Origin: Circinella umbellata
Taxonomy: Eukaryota; Mucoromycota; Mucoromycetes; Mucorales; Lichtheimiaceae
Assembly: GCA_025093555.1 (NCBI GenBank)
Contig: JAIWNF010000023.1
Span: 496,001 to 560,000 of the forward strand
Direction: 5' to 3'
DNA length: 64,000 bases
Part shown: positions 21,101-32,697 of the stretch, in pieces
How positions within the stretch are numbered: the stretch's first letter is position 1
Layout: the number at the start of each line of letters is the position of its first letter
Made by a program: the position numbers and the translations under genes
Notes under the pieces: model-generated
Told to the model about the DNA's origin: nothing
The model's input: the letters and a program-made list of their open reading frames with translations, nothing else
Database searches by the model: none

Positions 21101-23934
21101 TTATAATTATTAAGAGGCATTTTGTTTTATTATGCATCTTTTTTTTATATTGAATTAGCAATATTATTACCAGGTGGGAAAGAGATGATGATAATGATAA
21201 CGGTGAGGAGTACAAAAAAAACCCTTGATATTTATCATCTTGTTGTTTTTATTATTGATAACTAAAATAGTAATAACAATAAAAACAAATAGTATAAAAT
21301 TAGACAAGAACAAAAAAATTCCTCGGAAACAACAAATTCTGCAAAAAGAATAGCTACTTTATTTGAACGATGATAGATATCAGAATTACTATTATTGAGA
21401 AAAAAATCACAAACAACACTTTATACTATATAGGTATAGAAACATATGTGTACGTAGAATAAATTGTCTTGATAAAATCGTGCTCATATTTATCAATTTA
21501 TTTTTCAGACAAGCTCTTTTGTTGTTGTAGATGCGCACGTGATAGATACAACAAAAATACTTGTATAACCCTGGTTTTATTTTGTTACATCATGCAGTAC
21601 ACCAAACAATGTTATTATTGGTTAGTGATAAGAAAGTTTACTATCATTTTTATTATAGTACGTAGGGCATTTTTTCAAAATAGAAGAATGCATGATCAAA
21701 AAATCTGTTTTCACATATTCATGAACTAATTGGGTAGTTATTATCTTATTATTGCAGAATCAAGCATTTTTTTTAATAATATTTCTTTACCCTTGAAGTC
21801 ATTTAATTTTGTTTATCAATTTATTGCAATCAAAAGAGTTGTCTGCTCCTTTTAAAAAAAATGCATGGAGTGAATAGAAGTCCATTCATACATGATCAAT
21901 TATAGTGAAAAAGTTGTCACTCTTAATCACTATTAATACACGATCAGTATATATAGTATGTAGAAGCAAAATAATGCATTATGTACATATGAAAAAAGTA
22001 CCCCATTCAATTTTTTTTACTCTTCTTAACGTATAGTGTGTTTTTAATTAAAAACAGCACGAAAAAAAAGAGCCATTTTTTAGAAAGTATCAATTATATA
22101 TTGCTCAAGTGTTAGATACAACTATTTTATCGCCATTTTATTTATTGATGCATATGTATAGTTATCAGTAATTTAATTACGACACTATCAACATGAACCT
22201 ACCAGTATCTTTTTTTTTTCTTGAGAAAAGTACTCCATTGTATATACTTGCTGATTTATTCAATTACCCCTTTTTAAACCCCCTGGATTAAAAATTCCTT
22301 TTTCTTTGTTAATAATTACTATCTTTTATTAAGTTACAGTGATAATAGAGGAATTTACCGAGATTGGTAAATGATAGCGGTTATCAAAGATATTAGTTCC
22401 GTTGTAAAAATGTACCATCAAGCCACCGCGAGCTTCCTTACTTTCACATACAAATGTGGCTCGCTCTCGTCAATACGTAATTATTAACTACGTATCTCTA
22501 TTTTTTTTAATTTCATATGACATTTCACTGTCCATCAACGTACGTATCCGTATCACTTTTATCTTTGTACACCAATCGCTCATAGAGTACGTACTTATTA
22601 TGCCTGTGCATCATTTTTTTCATGTTTTTAAGCGAATTGATTTCTTTATCTTATTTAATAATTTTGGGATGTGCCTTTTCTTTTATTTCTTTGTATTAAA
22701 ATAATAAAATTAAAGGCTCATGTCTGTGTCTAATTATAATTAATTCTATTATTATTAAATTATTGTTGTTCTTTCTTCTAGAGAAAAGAGAAAAAATGTG
22801 AAAGAGTCAGGACCAAAAAAAAAAAAAAAAAAAAAAAGATTGAGTAAAGAGTTTCCTTTTGATTATACTTTTAAAGAAAAAGCTTATCTTTATTTCATTG
22901 ATACGCAGGCTACCCAGTGTAATAATAAAATCAGAAAACAGTTTAACCTGTCGCACAGAACAGTCAGAAACTCAAAAAAAAAAAACCGGATCTTACTAAA
23001 TCTTACCAAATAAACCAAAAGTGATAAAAAAAGAAATATCATAAGCGTAAAACTATGTAGAAAAAAAACACGTATAATAGAGCACAAAAAGGCGAAGAGA
23101 GACCTTGGCTTCTTACCATCACTTTTGCTAGTATAACTGCTTCCACCTCTGGATTATTTCTATAGTTGTGAATAGTCGTTTTTTTAATTAAATTTATTGT
23201 TCTTTTGAGATAAGTCTTGTAATAGGGTAATAGGCTCACTACGTACTACCGTAACTTATAAGATACTTACTCAATCATGTATACCTCATTCTAATTTAAT
23301 TTACAATATACAGTATTACTTGGTTTAATAAAGTATTTGTTGAAATAATAATAAGTGTAAATTGATTGTTTTGTGAATATTCTTTATTATGTATTTCTGG
23401 AACCTCATTAGAATGGGAAATAGAACAAATAATAGTGACTGATGATGCTGGTGCAGCACGTTAGTTTAAATACGTAAGTAAGCGTAACAAAATAGAAAAA
23501 AACAATGAAATACGTACAAGAGGTCTTTCTTTTACTCATCTACTCCTATTATTATTATTTATACATATGCTTTCAATACATGCATCAAACATGTCGACCA
23601 ACCTTTCAAGTCTTTGTATTGTGACAGTATTTATGCACAAAATTGAATAGAGTATCCGATCCAGATGAGGATTAAAATTAACTTGAGTGATAGAGCATAA
23701 ACATAATTGATTGTTTCTAGAGACAAAGACATACTTCTGTTTGGGAATCAGTACGTAACAACGAACCCGAAAACATCACAATTATATATAAAGGCACTGT
23801 TCGTGAATGCTTTTCAGAATATTCACTGCACCAAAACACTCAACAAACATATTTACCTTTTCCATTTCAAACTACAACAAAAGCTACCCCTTTCTATCTA
23901 TCTCTTTTTCCAATTTCTTTTGAAAACAGACATT
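18122..23934. other. 5.8-kb gene-poor region
   Basis: Long AT-rich stretch between the GATA gene start and the secreted-peptide start. The frames seen are short, Phe/Lys/Ile-rich and without recognisable domains. Poly-A of 20 or more lies near 22815. Near 20770 a T-tract ending in TTTAG precedes a short ATG-bearing stretch ending in a GTAAGT donor, which could be an exon of an untranslated or very short transcript; unsupported otherwise. No tRNA, inverted-repeat element or coding gene found. Confidence 0.5.
23785..23794 (+). promoter_or_regulatory. TATA box of the small secreted peptide gene
   Basis: TATATAAAGG lies about 140 bp upstream of the ATG at 23935, leaving a leader of roughly 110 nt if transcription starts near 23820. 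Confidence 0.5.
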
Positions 23935-24312
23935 ATGCGTTCAACAAATCTCAAGTCATACATCATGCTTTTTATCGTCGCGATTTTCTTGCTAGGAACT
24001 TTGTGTTCGGTTGATGCACTCCCGGTAGCAGAAAACCCTAATTCTCTTAACAAGCATCACGGTAAAAATCAAGCTGCTCATCCACCTAAAGCTCAACATG
24101 AAAAGCCCCATGGTCATGGCAAAACAGCCCAAGCTCAAAAGCAAAAAGCAACAGTTCATCGTAATGATGCTAGATCAGCATCTTTAGAAAATGACGATAA
24201 TACAGAAAGCCCTGTTCCTGTCAGCAAAATGGGTTCTCCTTGTCCTCCTGGTAGAAAACCTAGTGGAAATGTCTGTATGCCCTACCATCCTTTTTTTAAG
24301 ACTCCCTTATAA
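23935..24312 (+). CDS. Small secreted, His/Lys/Pro-rich protein
   Basis: The reading frame is open from 23707, but the ATG at 23935 is chosen because it starts a typical signal peptide: MRSTNLK basic end, hydrophobic core IMLFIVAIFLLGTLC, and a likely cut after VDA. The 125-residue product then has a His/Lys/Gln-rich middle (HHGKNQAAH, HGHGKTAQ) and a C-terminal CPPGRKPSGNVC loop that could form the only disulphide of the mature chain. A TATA box precedes the gene, with a pyrimidine-rich leader just before the ATG. No known family recognised. The clustered histidines could bind metal ions, but this is a guess. Confidence 0.65.
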   Translation: MRSTNLKSYIMLFIVAIFLLGTLCSVDALPVAENPNSLNKHHGKNQAAHPPKAQHEKPHGHGKTAQAQKQKATVHRNDARSASLENDDNTESPVPVSKMGSPCPPGRKPSGNVCMPYHPFFKTPL

Positions 24313-24954
24313 TAACTATTGCGTTATTTGATGATCTTATTATTATGATTCATTATATAATAATATTATTTCTAGAAGAGCCCCCATCTTTTGATTATAG
24401 ACCATAAATCAGTTCATTATTACTAGTTATATCTTATAAATAAACATAGAATAAAACAACATTTTTTCTTTTTTTTTGTTCTTTTGAAGCAGAATTAAAA
24501 ACTGTCTCATCATAGCAACATGATATCATATTGGCTACAGTCAGTGGCCAAAAAGCAATCTACAGTACTACTAATAATGATAAACAATTTATATTACTAT
24601 TGTACATTACCTATTCATTGTAGATGGTCAAAACAAGAAATATTTTCGGTAATAGTTATATCTAATATTTATTTTTAAATTGGCAATTGAATAGAGTTTC
24701 TTAGGTAGAGAGTACACCAGTGTCGAACTTTTCTATCAAAAGAAATATTAGTGCTGGAGACATAGGTCGTCAAGCTGTCAAGGACACCTTTCCATGACAA
24801 TGGGTATAATTTTGTATCGCTTGTCTAACCAACGAGTAGTCAAAATAGGTTAATCAGAGCAATTTCTGTGATAATTAATATTCAGGAAATACCAAAGACA
24901 TGTTTAAGAGAGAAGCATACAGTTAAATTAAATAAGTTTTTTTCAAATTTCCTA
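24313..24954. other. Intergenic region
   Basis: 3' flank of the secreted-peptide gene up to the outer edge of the large palindrome. Nothing recognised. Confidence 0.5.
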
Positions 24955-25117
24955 TTGGAGTTCTTTATTTATCAGAAAAATTATGTCATTAAAAGAATAT
25001 AATTCACATAAAAGAAATATTCGCATAATTAAAAAACTGAAGTCAGTGAACAGCATGGAATCTTTTCATGTTAACCAGAAACAAAAGAAAAAGTACTTAC
25101 TTCACCGCACCAGTTAT

Positions 25118-25267
25118 TTAATACATGAATGTCAGCACATCTTTACTGGCAGTTTTATTGATATAAGCTGTAAATACTCGTCCAATATTGTTTGCAGCGT
25201 TAAGATCCCTATTTATTACACGACCTAATACATTTTCACCGTTCTTCTCAATTCCTAGTTCACAATA
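25118..25267 (-). pseudogene. Fanzor/TnpB-like C-terminal remnant, left arm
   Basis: An open stretch of about 49 codons after a stop at 25268-25270 contains GRVINRDLNAANNI, matching the R-D-x-N-A-A-x-N-I motif that carries the third RuvC acidic residue in TnpB/Fanzor nucleases. It continues RVFTAYINKTASKD and stops at 25118. The first cysteine-containing half of the zinc ribbon is disrupted. Most of the protein is absent, so this is a remnant. The family call rests on this one motif. Confidence 0.45.
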
Positions 25268-25318
25268 TCATTCGACACCATCGGTGTGGATATACATTAC
25301 GTCTATAACCAGCTATAT

Positions 25319-25320
<2 letters not shown>

Positions 25321-25392
<72 letters not shown>
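25321..25392. repeat. Perfect (ATT)24 microsatellite
   Basis: Seventy-two bases of uninterrupted ATT repeats, within the part of the left palindrome arm that has no partner in the right arm. Confidence 0.95.
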
Positions 25393-25397
<5 letters not shown>

Positions 25398-25482
25398 TAT
25401 TACCATTATTTAAAATAAAGAAGAGAAAGTATGATATAATTTAGTTTTAAACTATTCAAAAGTAGCGTAATTTTTTTTCTTT

Positions 25483-25778
25483 TCAAAAATCATCAAGTTG
25501 GAAACGATACAAACCAGCACTCACGCGATTAGGACATTGTGATGTACGTGTTATAGGATTATTTTCTTCATCACAGCACCAAAGTATCTTTCTTCCTTTT
25601 CTGTAATTTCCAGTAGTTCTTATTTTTCGTTTTCTATATTTGAAGAAGAAATAGAGTTAGTTCCTCACTTCAATAAAAAGAAAGATAATTAATATGATTT
25701 ATCTTACCGATGGTTTGCACTTATCCACATATCTCTATCTGGATCACCTCGACTTTGATGAACTAAAGATATACTCAT
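25483..25778 (-). CDS. Short spliced ORF in the palindrome, unknown
   Basis: An ATG at 25778 opens 23 codons, then a GTAAGA donor (25707) and TATAG acceptor (25634) join in phase to a second exon ending at 25483. The product is 73 residues with RKGRKILWCCDEEN and a later CPN, a possible partial zinc-binding motif, and it ends FQLDDF. The right arm carries the first exon at about 27468-27535 with a small deletion that shifts the frame, and lacks exon 2. It may be an exon pair of the same transposon-derived gene as the Fanzor-like tail just beyond. Function unknown. Confidence 0.3.
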
Positions 25779-27604
25779 GAATAATTTCTATTTTATTTTA
25801 CGTATTATGATACACGCCGAGGTAACATACTTGGAAAAAAAAGATGCGTAGAAAAAATAATTATGTAGTTCACTGGATCTACGTAGATTTTGCTGGAACT
25901 TGTTCACTTTTCCTTTTGTTTTATTGACTGATTGTATTTATTTTTGATGATCATGATAATTGTTAGAAACTATCCTCCAATATTTATTTATGGGACATGT
26001 TTTTTGATAGTAGTTGTAATCCACACAGTGATTTTAAAAGACAATCAGTTGTAGGAACATCTCAAAACAAATTATTTATTCAACCTGAGTATATTATGTA
26101 CTAGATACGCACAAACAGAAAGATGTATATACAAAGAATATACTTAACTTGACAAAATATAATTTTTTAACATACAGTGAACATTTTTGCATATACACAC
26201 ATAGATAGATACCTTTATTATTATATTACACCTATCAACTCAGTCTATAATTATAAACGCTATTGATCGTACGTATTGTGTTTAAATTTCCTTCATGAAT
26301 TTATAGGATGTCTCAGCATATTTATCATTGGATCAGTGTTATCATAGCTGCTATATTTGCATTTGTAACTTGTGTGATCATTTGGTTTGTCATACAGTAC
26401 AGCGTTGGAAGTTAAATTTCGCCATGCAAAATAAAAATGAGATATAATGATTTTGAAAGTAGAATTGAGCCAGTGAACCTCAAAATTAAACCATGGCAAG
26501 CAAATTTAAGTCATTGCTCTACAAAAATGAGATGGTTGCAGATTTGAGCCTAAGATTGTCAAGCTTGGATCGAGCATCCATTGACCTTTTAAAATCGTTG
26601 TTTAGCAGGTGAAAAGGATCTTTATAAAATAATATACTTAACATAATATAGTTATTTCTTTATATATGAATAAATATAATTAAAAACATCGTTACGTTCC
26701 ATTTGGGCTATATTCATTTTTATTATCTGGTAGCTTATATTCATTTAATGCAGCCCAATATCGCTCATTTTCAAAAAGTGCTTCACTTGTAAAATTATCA
26801 TATCTCATTTTTATTTTGCATGGCAAAATTTAACTTCCAACGCTGTACTATATGACAAATCAAATGATCACACAAGTTACAAATGCAAATATAGCAGCTA
26901 TGATAACACTGATCCAATGATAAATATGCTGAGACATCCTATAAATTCATGAAGGAAATTTAAACACAATACGTACGATCAATAGCGTTTATAATTATAG
27001 ACTGAGTTGATAGGTGTAATATAATAATAAAGGTATCTATCTATGTGTGTATATGCAAAAATGTTCACTGTATGTTAAAAAATTATATTTTGTCAAGTTA
27101 AGTATATACTTTGTATCTACATCTTTCTGTTTGTGCGTATCTAGTACATAATATACTCAGGTTGAATAAATAATTTGTTTTGAGATGTTCCTACAACTGA
27201 TTGTCTTTTAAAATCACTGTGTGGATTACAACTACTATCAAAAAACATGTCCCATAAATAAATATTGGAGGATAGTTTCTAACAATTATCATGATCATCA
27301 AAAATAAATACAATCAGTCAATAAAACAAAAGGAAAAGTGAACAAGTTCCAGCAAAATCTACGTAGATCCAGTGAACTACATAATTATTTTTTCTACGCA
27401 TCTTTTTTTTTCCAAGTATGTTACCTCGGTGTGTATCATAATACGTAAAATAAAATAGAAATTATTCATGAGTATATCTTTAGTTCATCAAAGTCGAGGT
27501 GATCCAGATATATGTGGATAAGTACAAACCATCGGTAAGATAATCATATTAATTATCTTTCTTTTTATTCAAGTGAGGAACTAACTCTATTTCTTAAAAT
27601 ATAA

Positions 27605-27826
27605 TTAGGTCGTGTAATAGATAAGGATCTTAACGCTGCAAACAATATTGAACAAGTATTTACAGCTTATATCAATAGTAATGGTAATCCTAGCTCAAGG
27701 CCATTATACCTTCGACGTTCTGCTAATCAAAACCAACATCTTGGTGCACAAATGCAAGAAGAAGAACTTGTTCGAGAAGAAATTGCGGGTGAAGAAGAAG
27801 AAATACTTACTGGAAGGATTACATGA
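27605..27826 (+). pseudogene. Fanzor/TnpB-like C-terminal remnant, right arm
   Basis: Inverted partner of the left-arm remnant. It reads GRVIDKDLNAANNIEQVFTAY and then extends through SSRPLYLRRSANQNQ to an acidic Glu-rich tail, stopping at 27824-27826. It has K-D in place of the conserved R-D but retains the aspartate and NAANNI. The left copy lacks the segment after AYIN, apparently by a deletion. No start or upstream domain remains. Confidence 0.45.
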
Positions 27827-28019
27827 AAGACAAAGAGCACAAGGTCGTGGATAATAGCTATAAAAGAAAACTAAAACTGCCAGTAAAGATGTGCTGACAT
27901 TCATGTATTAAATAACTGGGGTGAAGTAAGTACTTTTTCTTTGTTTCTGGTTAACATGAAAAGATTCCATGCTGTTCACTGACTACAGTTTTTTTTTCTG
28001 ATAAAATAAAAGAACTCCA

Positions 28020-28625
28020 TTCACAGGATAAGTCACGCGAAAAACTATTGTACTTTTTACGGAATTAGACTGTCACACTAAACCAATAATAATTGAGAAT
28101 GAGATACAAGACATAAAATTTGGGGATACAATATATGAGAAATAAGAAAACGACTGATCCACACCAATAGAATATAGAAGAACAGAGATATAACGACTAC
28201 AATAGCAGAGATACAACAATACAAAGAAATAAAGACGACTGGGAACCAGCGATACAAAATAATAGGATGAATTTAAAAGCTAAATATAATGATAAGACTA
28301 ATCAATAAATCATCATGAAGACTTGACCAAACAGACTCTCTTATTCTTTCATATACAAAATACTTGAAATAACAAAAAACTTGAAATACGACTTGACTAG
28401 CCCGAGCTAAGAATTGGAAAAGGAAAAGAAAAAGGAAAAGAGTCTGTTGTTTATTGTTGTGTGTGTGTGATTTAAATAGTTGCCATAACGCATGACAGGG
28501 AATAATTATTTACTCTGACCAATTTCATAGTCACAAAACGAAAAATTACTTGACAAATAAGGTGCTTTTTTTTTACTTTTTTCCCTTTATAAGTTTCCCT
28601 GACCCGGATCTAAATCAAAACATAC
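28020..28625. promoter_or_regulatory. Upstream region of eIF1 with TATA-like box
   Basis: TTTATAAG at about 28586-28593 lies 33-40 bp before the eIF1 ATG, so the leader must be short. The AT/AG-rich sequence at 28060-28440 between the palindrome edge and the promoter has no recognised gene. Confidence 0.4.
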
Positions 28626-29314
28626 ATGTCTAACCTCGAAGAAGATTTGAACACTCCATTCGGTAAAGAATAATAAACAATTTACACAAAAAAATTATTA
28701 ATAATAATTTAGTAATTATTATTATATCATTTCGTTATAAGCAAAACTGATGATTTGTAATTATTGATGACTTTTTTTATATCTCTTTGTTGTTTTTAAA
28801 TAGATCCTTTTGCTGACGTTGAGGAGGAAGCCAAGGCTCCCAAGTCTGCCAATCATATCCGTAAGTATACACTTTGATTTGGATGAATGTTTGAATAAAA
28901 GTCGGACTGTTTTTTGTTCCATAAAGATGAAAGAATCTAAATACGTATATGTATGTGTATATGCCCTGATTAGATTTGCGCATTCAACAACGTAACGGCA
29001 GAAAGACCCTCACTACACTCCAAGGACTTCCAAAACAATATGACAGCAAGAAAATTTTAAAGGTATCATCTTTATACATTAAAGGAAGAAAAAGAAAAGG
29101 ATTAGTGTTGTTGATATCGTTTACTCATTTCTAATAATTTTTAATAATGAAACAGGTTTTCAAGAAGGAATTTGCCTGTAATGGTACGATTGTTGACGAT
29201 GAAGAACTTGGTCAAGTTCTCCAACTTTCGGGTGATCAGCGCCAAAAGATTGCCGAATTCCTTACTAAAGAAGAAATCGCAAAGAAGACAGAGATCAAGA
29301 TTCACGGTTTCTAA
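28626..29314 (+). CDS. SUI1: Translation initiation factor eIF1 (SUI1)
   Basis: Four exons (28626-28662, 28804-28860, 28974-29062, 29156-29314) join in phase to 113 residues, the normal length. The core IQQRNGRKTLTTLQGLP, ILKVFKKEFACNGTI and LSGDQRQKIAEFL, ending IKIHGF, is the SUI1 fold. eIF1 binds the 40S P-site region, keeps the scanning complex open and enforces AUG selection. The disordered N-terminus (MSNLEEDLNTPFDPFADVE) resembles that of yeast and animal eIF1. Confidence 0.97.
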
Positions 29315-30316
29315 ACGAAAAAAAAAGCAAAAAAAAAAGAAGATTACGCTATCAACTTTTGGAGCGTTCGTTTTGTGTTTGTTCTCCTTTTGTCCTCTTC
29401 TTACACACAGATTCTTCCAAAAAAAAAGATATATAAAATATATATAATAAACCTTTTCACACTCCTCTAAAAACAACAATAACATAAACCTTTATCCAAA
29501 TTCCCATTCAATTACCATCAATAACGACAACGACAATAACAACAACCCCTCATTTGTTCCCGTCCTTTTTTTTCGTTTGTAAAAAAATCTATATTATAAA
29601 ATATTGCTTTGCTTTTATTTATTTTTTATTCTTTGAATGTGTATACTTTTATAATAGTAGAAAAATAAGACCACTGCATATCAGGATGTGTGGATTGTAA
29701 TATAATCTGTATCAATCATAGTTACATCATTTTCATATTAGGAAAGAGTGGAATGAATTCTTTGAAGTATATTTAATAGATCTAATCGACATAATGCTTG
29801 TCATATGAAATAAACTTTAATTTAATATGTAGAACTTAACATTTATCTTAAATCTAATTCTTTATCAATGGGCATGAATGAACATTTATGCCTTCTTTTA
29901 TTGATGGCGTCAACAAACAATGCAGGGTGGTGATTTTTTTTTGTTTTGTGCCTATCAAGTATTTCCATTATAACTTTCATGAATCTCGATATAATAAACT
30001 GTGAAGCTCTTTTTAACAATGGTTGTTACTTTTCTTTTTTTTTTCCTGGTGGAATGGTTTGAATGCTATTTTTCTAACTTTGAATGCATACACTTTCGTC
30101 AAAGGATCAACTTTTTTGTAAAGAAAATCGAGCGTTCCAAAATATGCTAAGCATCCAATAATACTAATATTAACACCTCTTTGTTTGTGTGCATGTTAAA
30201 GCCAGCTTCCAATTTATTAAAAAATTAACCTTCACTTCTGTTCCTGTGTGCATTAAACTATTTACTCCTGGCTTTTTTATTCATTATAAATTTTTCCAAG
30301 TAGCTCCACTTTCGAA
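29315..30316. other. Intergenic region
   Basis: 3' flank of eIF1 (A-rich and CAA-rich) followed by AT-rich sequence up to the KDZ remnant. No gene recognised. Confidence 0.55.
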
Positions 30317-31383
30317 ATGTCTTATTTATATAATTCGGATAGCAGTGCTGAGTACATAGATATTACTGCCAACGGCTCTAAGCGTATGTAACAAAGCACC
30401 AGTCGTGAAAGAGAACGGGAACGTCAGCGACGTAGACGACAACAGCAACAGCAACAACCAACGATGGACCACGAGCCTCAACATGCAGGAGAAGTGCTTT
30501 CCGGTCCCCACAACAATCACTATGATTGTTACTTGGAGAACCTTAGAGATGACGATTGTGATTATGGTCATGATAATGGCCACAATAATGAGCAAGAAAT
30601 AGATACTGACGTGGAGGATAACCGAACTTCTCAACGAACGAGTCGGAGACAAGAAAGGCCAAAGCGACGATACAATAAAAAAACGATACTTGATGAAGAA
30701 TGGGCTAAACTGCTTTCAAAGTTGAAAGACGCGTATTTTCGTGGTATCGGTCAAAATGATATTGATCTTACCGCATTAGATCCACCAGCGACACGTGAAT
30801 ATAGTTGCATTTTGAAAAAAAACAAAAACAGTTGTGTGTATTTTCAAGTGTGGTATGTGTAATTTGATTAACTGGATAAGACATCAGTGAAATATGATAA
30901 CAATGAAACAATAGATATAATGTGATATATATAGAAATAGTTAGTGTATAAAGAGGGCAATAAAAGGAAGGAATAATAATAACACAATTGTAATACAGGT
31001 GTACGTAGTCACGATATTTCGTTTTGTAACAATTGTCCCGATGGATCTCGCCCTCTTCCCAATTGTATTGCTTGAAAAACATCTTTTTCCGACTACACCT
31101 ACTGATACAAAGATTGCGATACACATTGATGTACTTCGTTGCTATAATAACGTTAGATTACATGCTCGTGCATCTATCAATAGCATTGCTGAATTAATGA
31201 AAGCTGATTATGATTGCACTGTAAGAATTTTAAGGCGAGGGTAAATGTTATAAGATCAAAACTTACCTATTTTTATTGTAGGAACTTCCTGCTACATTAA
31301 GAAATACAATGCACCATACATTACCAAATTATACTAAATTCAAGTTGCTTTTGGACGGTCATATAAATAGACCTGGCAATTAG
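30317..31383 (+). pseudogene. KDZ-type transposase N-terminal fragment
   Basis: An ATG at 30317 meets an in-frame stop at 30389; the same frame is open again from ATG 30464. It encodes a Gln/Arg-rich start, a DEEWAKLLSKLKDAY motif and a Cys-containing PPATREYSC region. After a probable intron, a further exon reads HLFPTTPTDTKIAIHIDVL, then a GTAAGA/GTAG intron leads to ELPATLRNTMHH and a stop at 31381-31383. The P-T-x-P...A-x-H-x-D-x-L block and following helices resemble the CxC region at the N-terminus of Kyakuja-Dileera-Zisupton transposases. The catalytic domain is absent, so the gene is truncated. The exon junction around 30850-30999 could not be joined in frame with confidence. Confidence 0.5.
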
Positions 31384-32697
31384 TGCAGCAATAATGTAAT
31401 TTCATGGTAGTTATTGACTCATTATATTATAAAACAACATCCTTCTAAATTCTAACTAAATCACAAAGGCATCAGATGACTTAATGCAAAACCCTTATAT
31501 CAATTTTTTCAAAGTCAGTAGTGAATAAAATAATGTAACTCTTTATGTTAATAAAAGAAAAAAAATCAAGTTTTTTTCTGTCATATACTCAAATCTCTTG
31601 CCCCCGTAACCTTGAACTTGGAGGGAGTGGAATGGTGTATTTATGGCCATGTGTTCTTATCATTCTTTTGTGTTGGCTCTTATGAGTATGAGTAAAATGG
31701 TATACTCTAGATGTTACAAACCAAACAAACAAGAATGCATAAAAAGCAACGCAACAAGAAATATGACGATTTTCCAGATGAGAGAATCTCTGACCATCAC
31801 CAATGGTATCACCCACGAGATTTAACTTTTACCAACTTTCTCAATTCATTTGGTGAGTTCTGTCGGGACTTAAGGAGTCTCGGTAAATTTAGCGACTCCA
31901 TTCATGCAAGGAGTCCATAAAGACCCAAGGGCTGAGTATGTCGCCTGACCAGTTTTTCTCTCTCTTCGTGTTTAGGTAGACTTGAGATCTCAATAGATAT
32001 TTACACTTTTCAATTGTCGAAAGTATGTCTTTGTTAGTAAATATGTACAAGAAGGACTTCAAGTTGATAATATGCATTTTTTCATCTATTTTCACAAACA
32101 CGTGATGATACCGATGTAATATAGAACAGCTACAGACAAATCAATTTCAACCAATTCTACCCTAGTACATCTACCCAGTTTCCACAATTTGCTGTCATCG
32201 CCCCTGAAGCTATACCCGTTACAAGTTCCTCCCCCACCACTACACCAATCAGCATATCAATGGTGTATCTGCAACAACTTCATCACAAGTTAATGCAGAT
32301 ATCATAAATTTATGTTGACACCACATCACCTGCTTTCACAGAAGCAGCTACTACTAGCAAATAGAGAATCAGCACAAACCGTACCGTAATTGAAACTAAT
32401 CAAATAATTAGACAATTCAAAAAGGCGCGTAAAAAATTGAGAAGTACTATCAAGATCAAAGTCGAAATTAGCAGTTTTCGCTTATTTATCTTTTTATATA
32501 AATATCTACAGCAACAAAATATACACTTTTACAATCTCCCCTTTATCTCCCAACAAGAAAATAAACACTTCTACTTTCCATACAAATCAGTTTTCGGAAT
32601 TTGATTTTTAAATTAGGAAACAACTAAAAAATAAATCCTGCAGTCTCTTTTTTTTTCCAACTTTCCTTCTCTAGCCAAATAATAATAATAAAAAATC
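31384..32697. other. Intergenic with decayed coding-like stretches
   Basis: A frame from 31711 encodes about 50 residues with a coding look (KYDDFPDERISDHHQWYH, then FTNFLNSF) ending at a GTGAGT donor near 31852 with a TTTAG acceptor near 31976. After that, frames break. Near 32160-32290 a Pro/Thr/Ser-rich frame and near 32390-32470 a Lys-rich frame also look like former exons. They could be one eroded gene or transposon. The last 200 bp serve as the NudC promoter/leader. Confidence 0.3.

Larger units (their letters stand above)
24955..28019. repeat. Large imperfect palindrome (inverted duplication) with transposon remnants
   Basis: The left arm (24955-26458) is repeated in inverted orientation as the right arm (26793-28019) around a spacer of about 335 bp. 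Matching landmarks include 26087-26153 with 27095-27161 and 25194-25207 with 27626-27639. Long stretches differ by only a few bases. Relative to the left arm, the right arm lacks about 410 bp (containing a microsatellite and a short spliced ORF) and has about 180 bp extra near 27690-27870. Both outer parts encode the end of a Fanzor/TnpB-like protein. The structure is an inverted duplication of a mobile-element remnant, now diverging by indels. Confidence 0.8.

Noticed and set aside
24983..25418. Plus-strand frames including a poly-Tyr stretch
   Set aside because: Products of the ATT microsatellite and of the palindrome arm read on the wrong strand.
26293..26499. Minus-strand 68-residue frame in the palindrome
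   Set aside because: Repeated in the other arm only as broken sequence and lacks any motif; considered chance.
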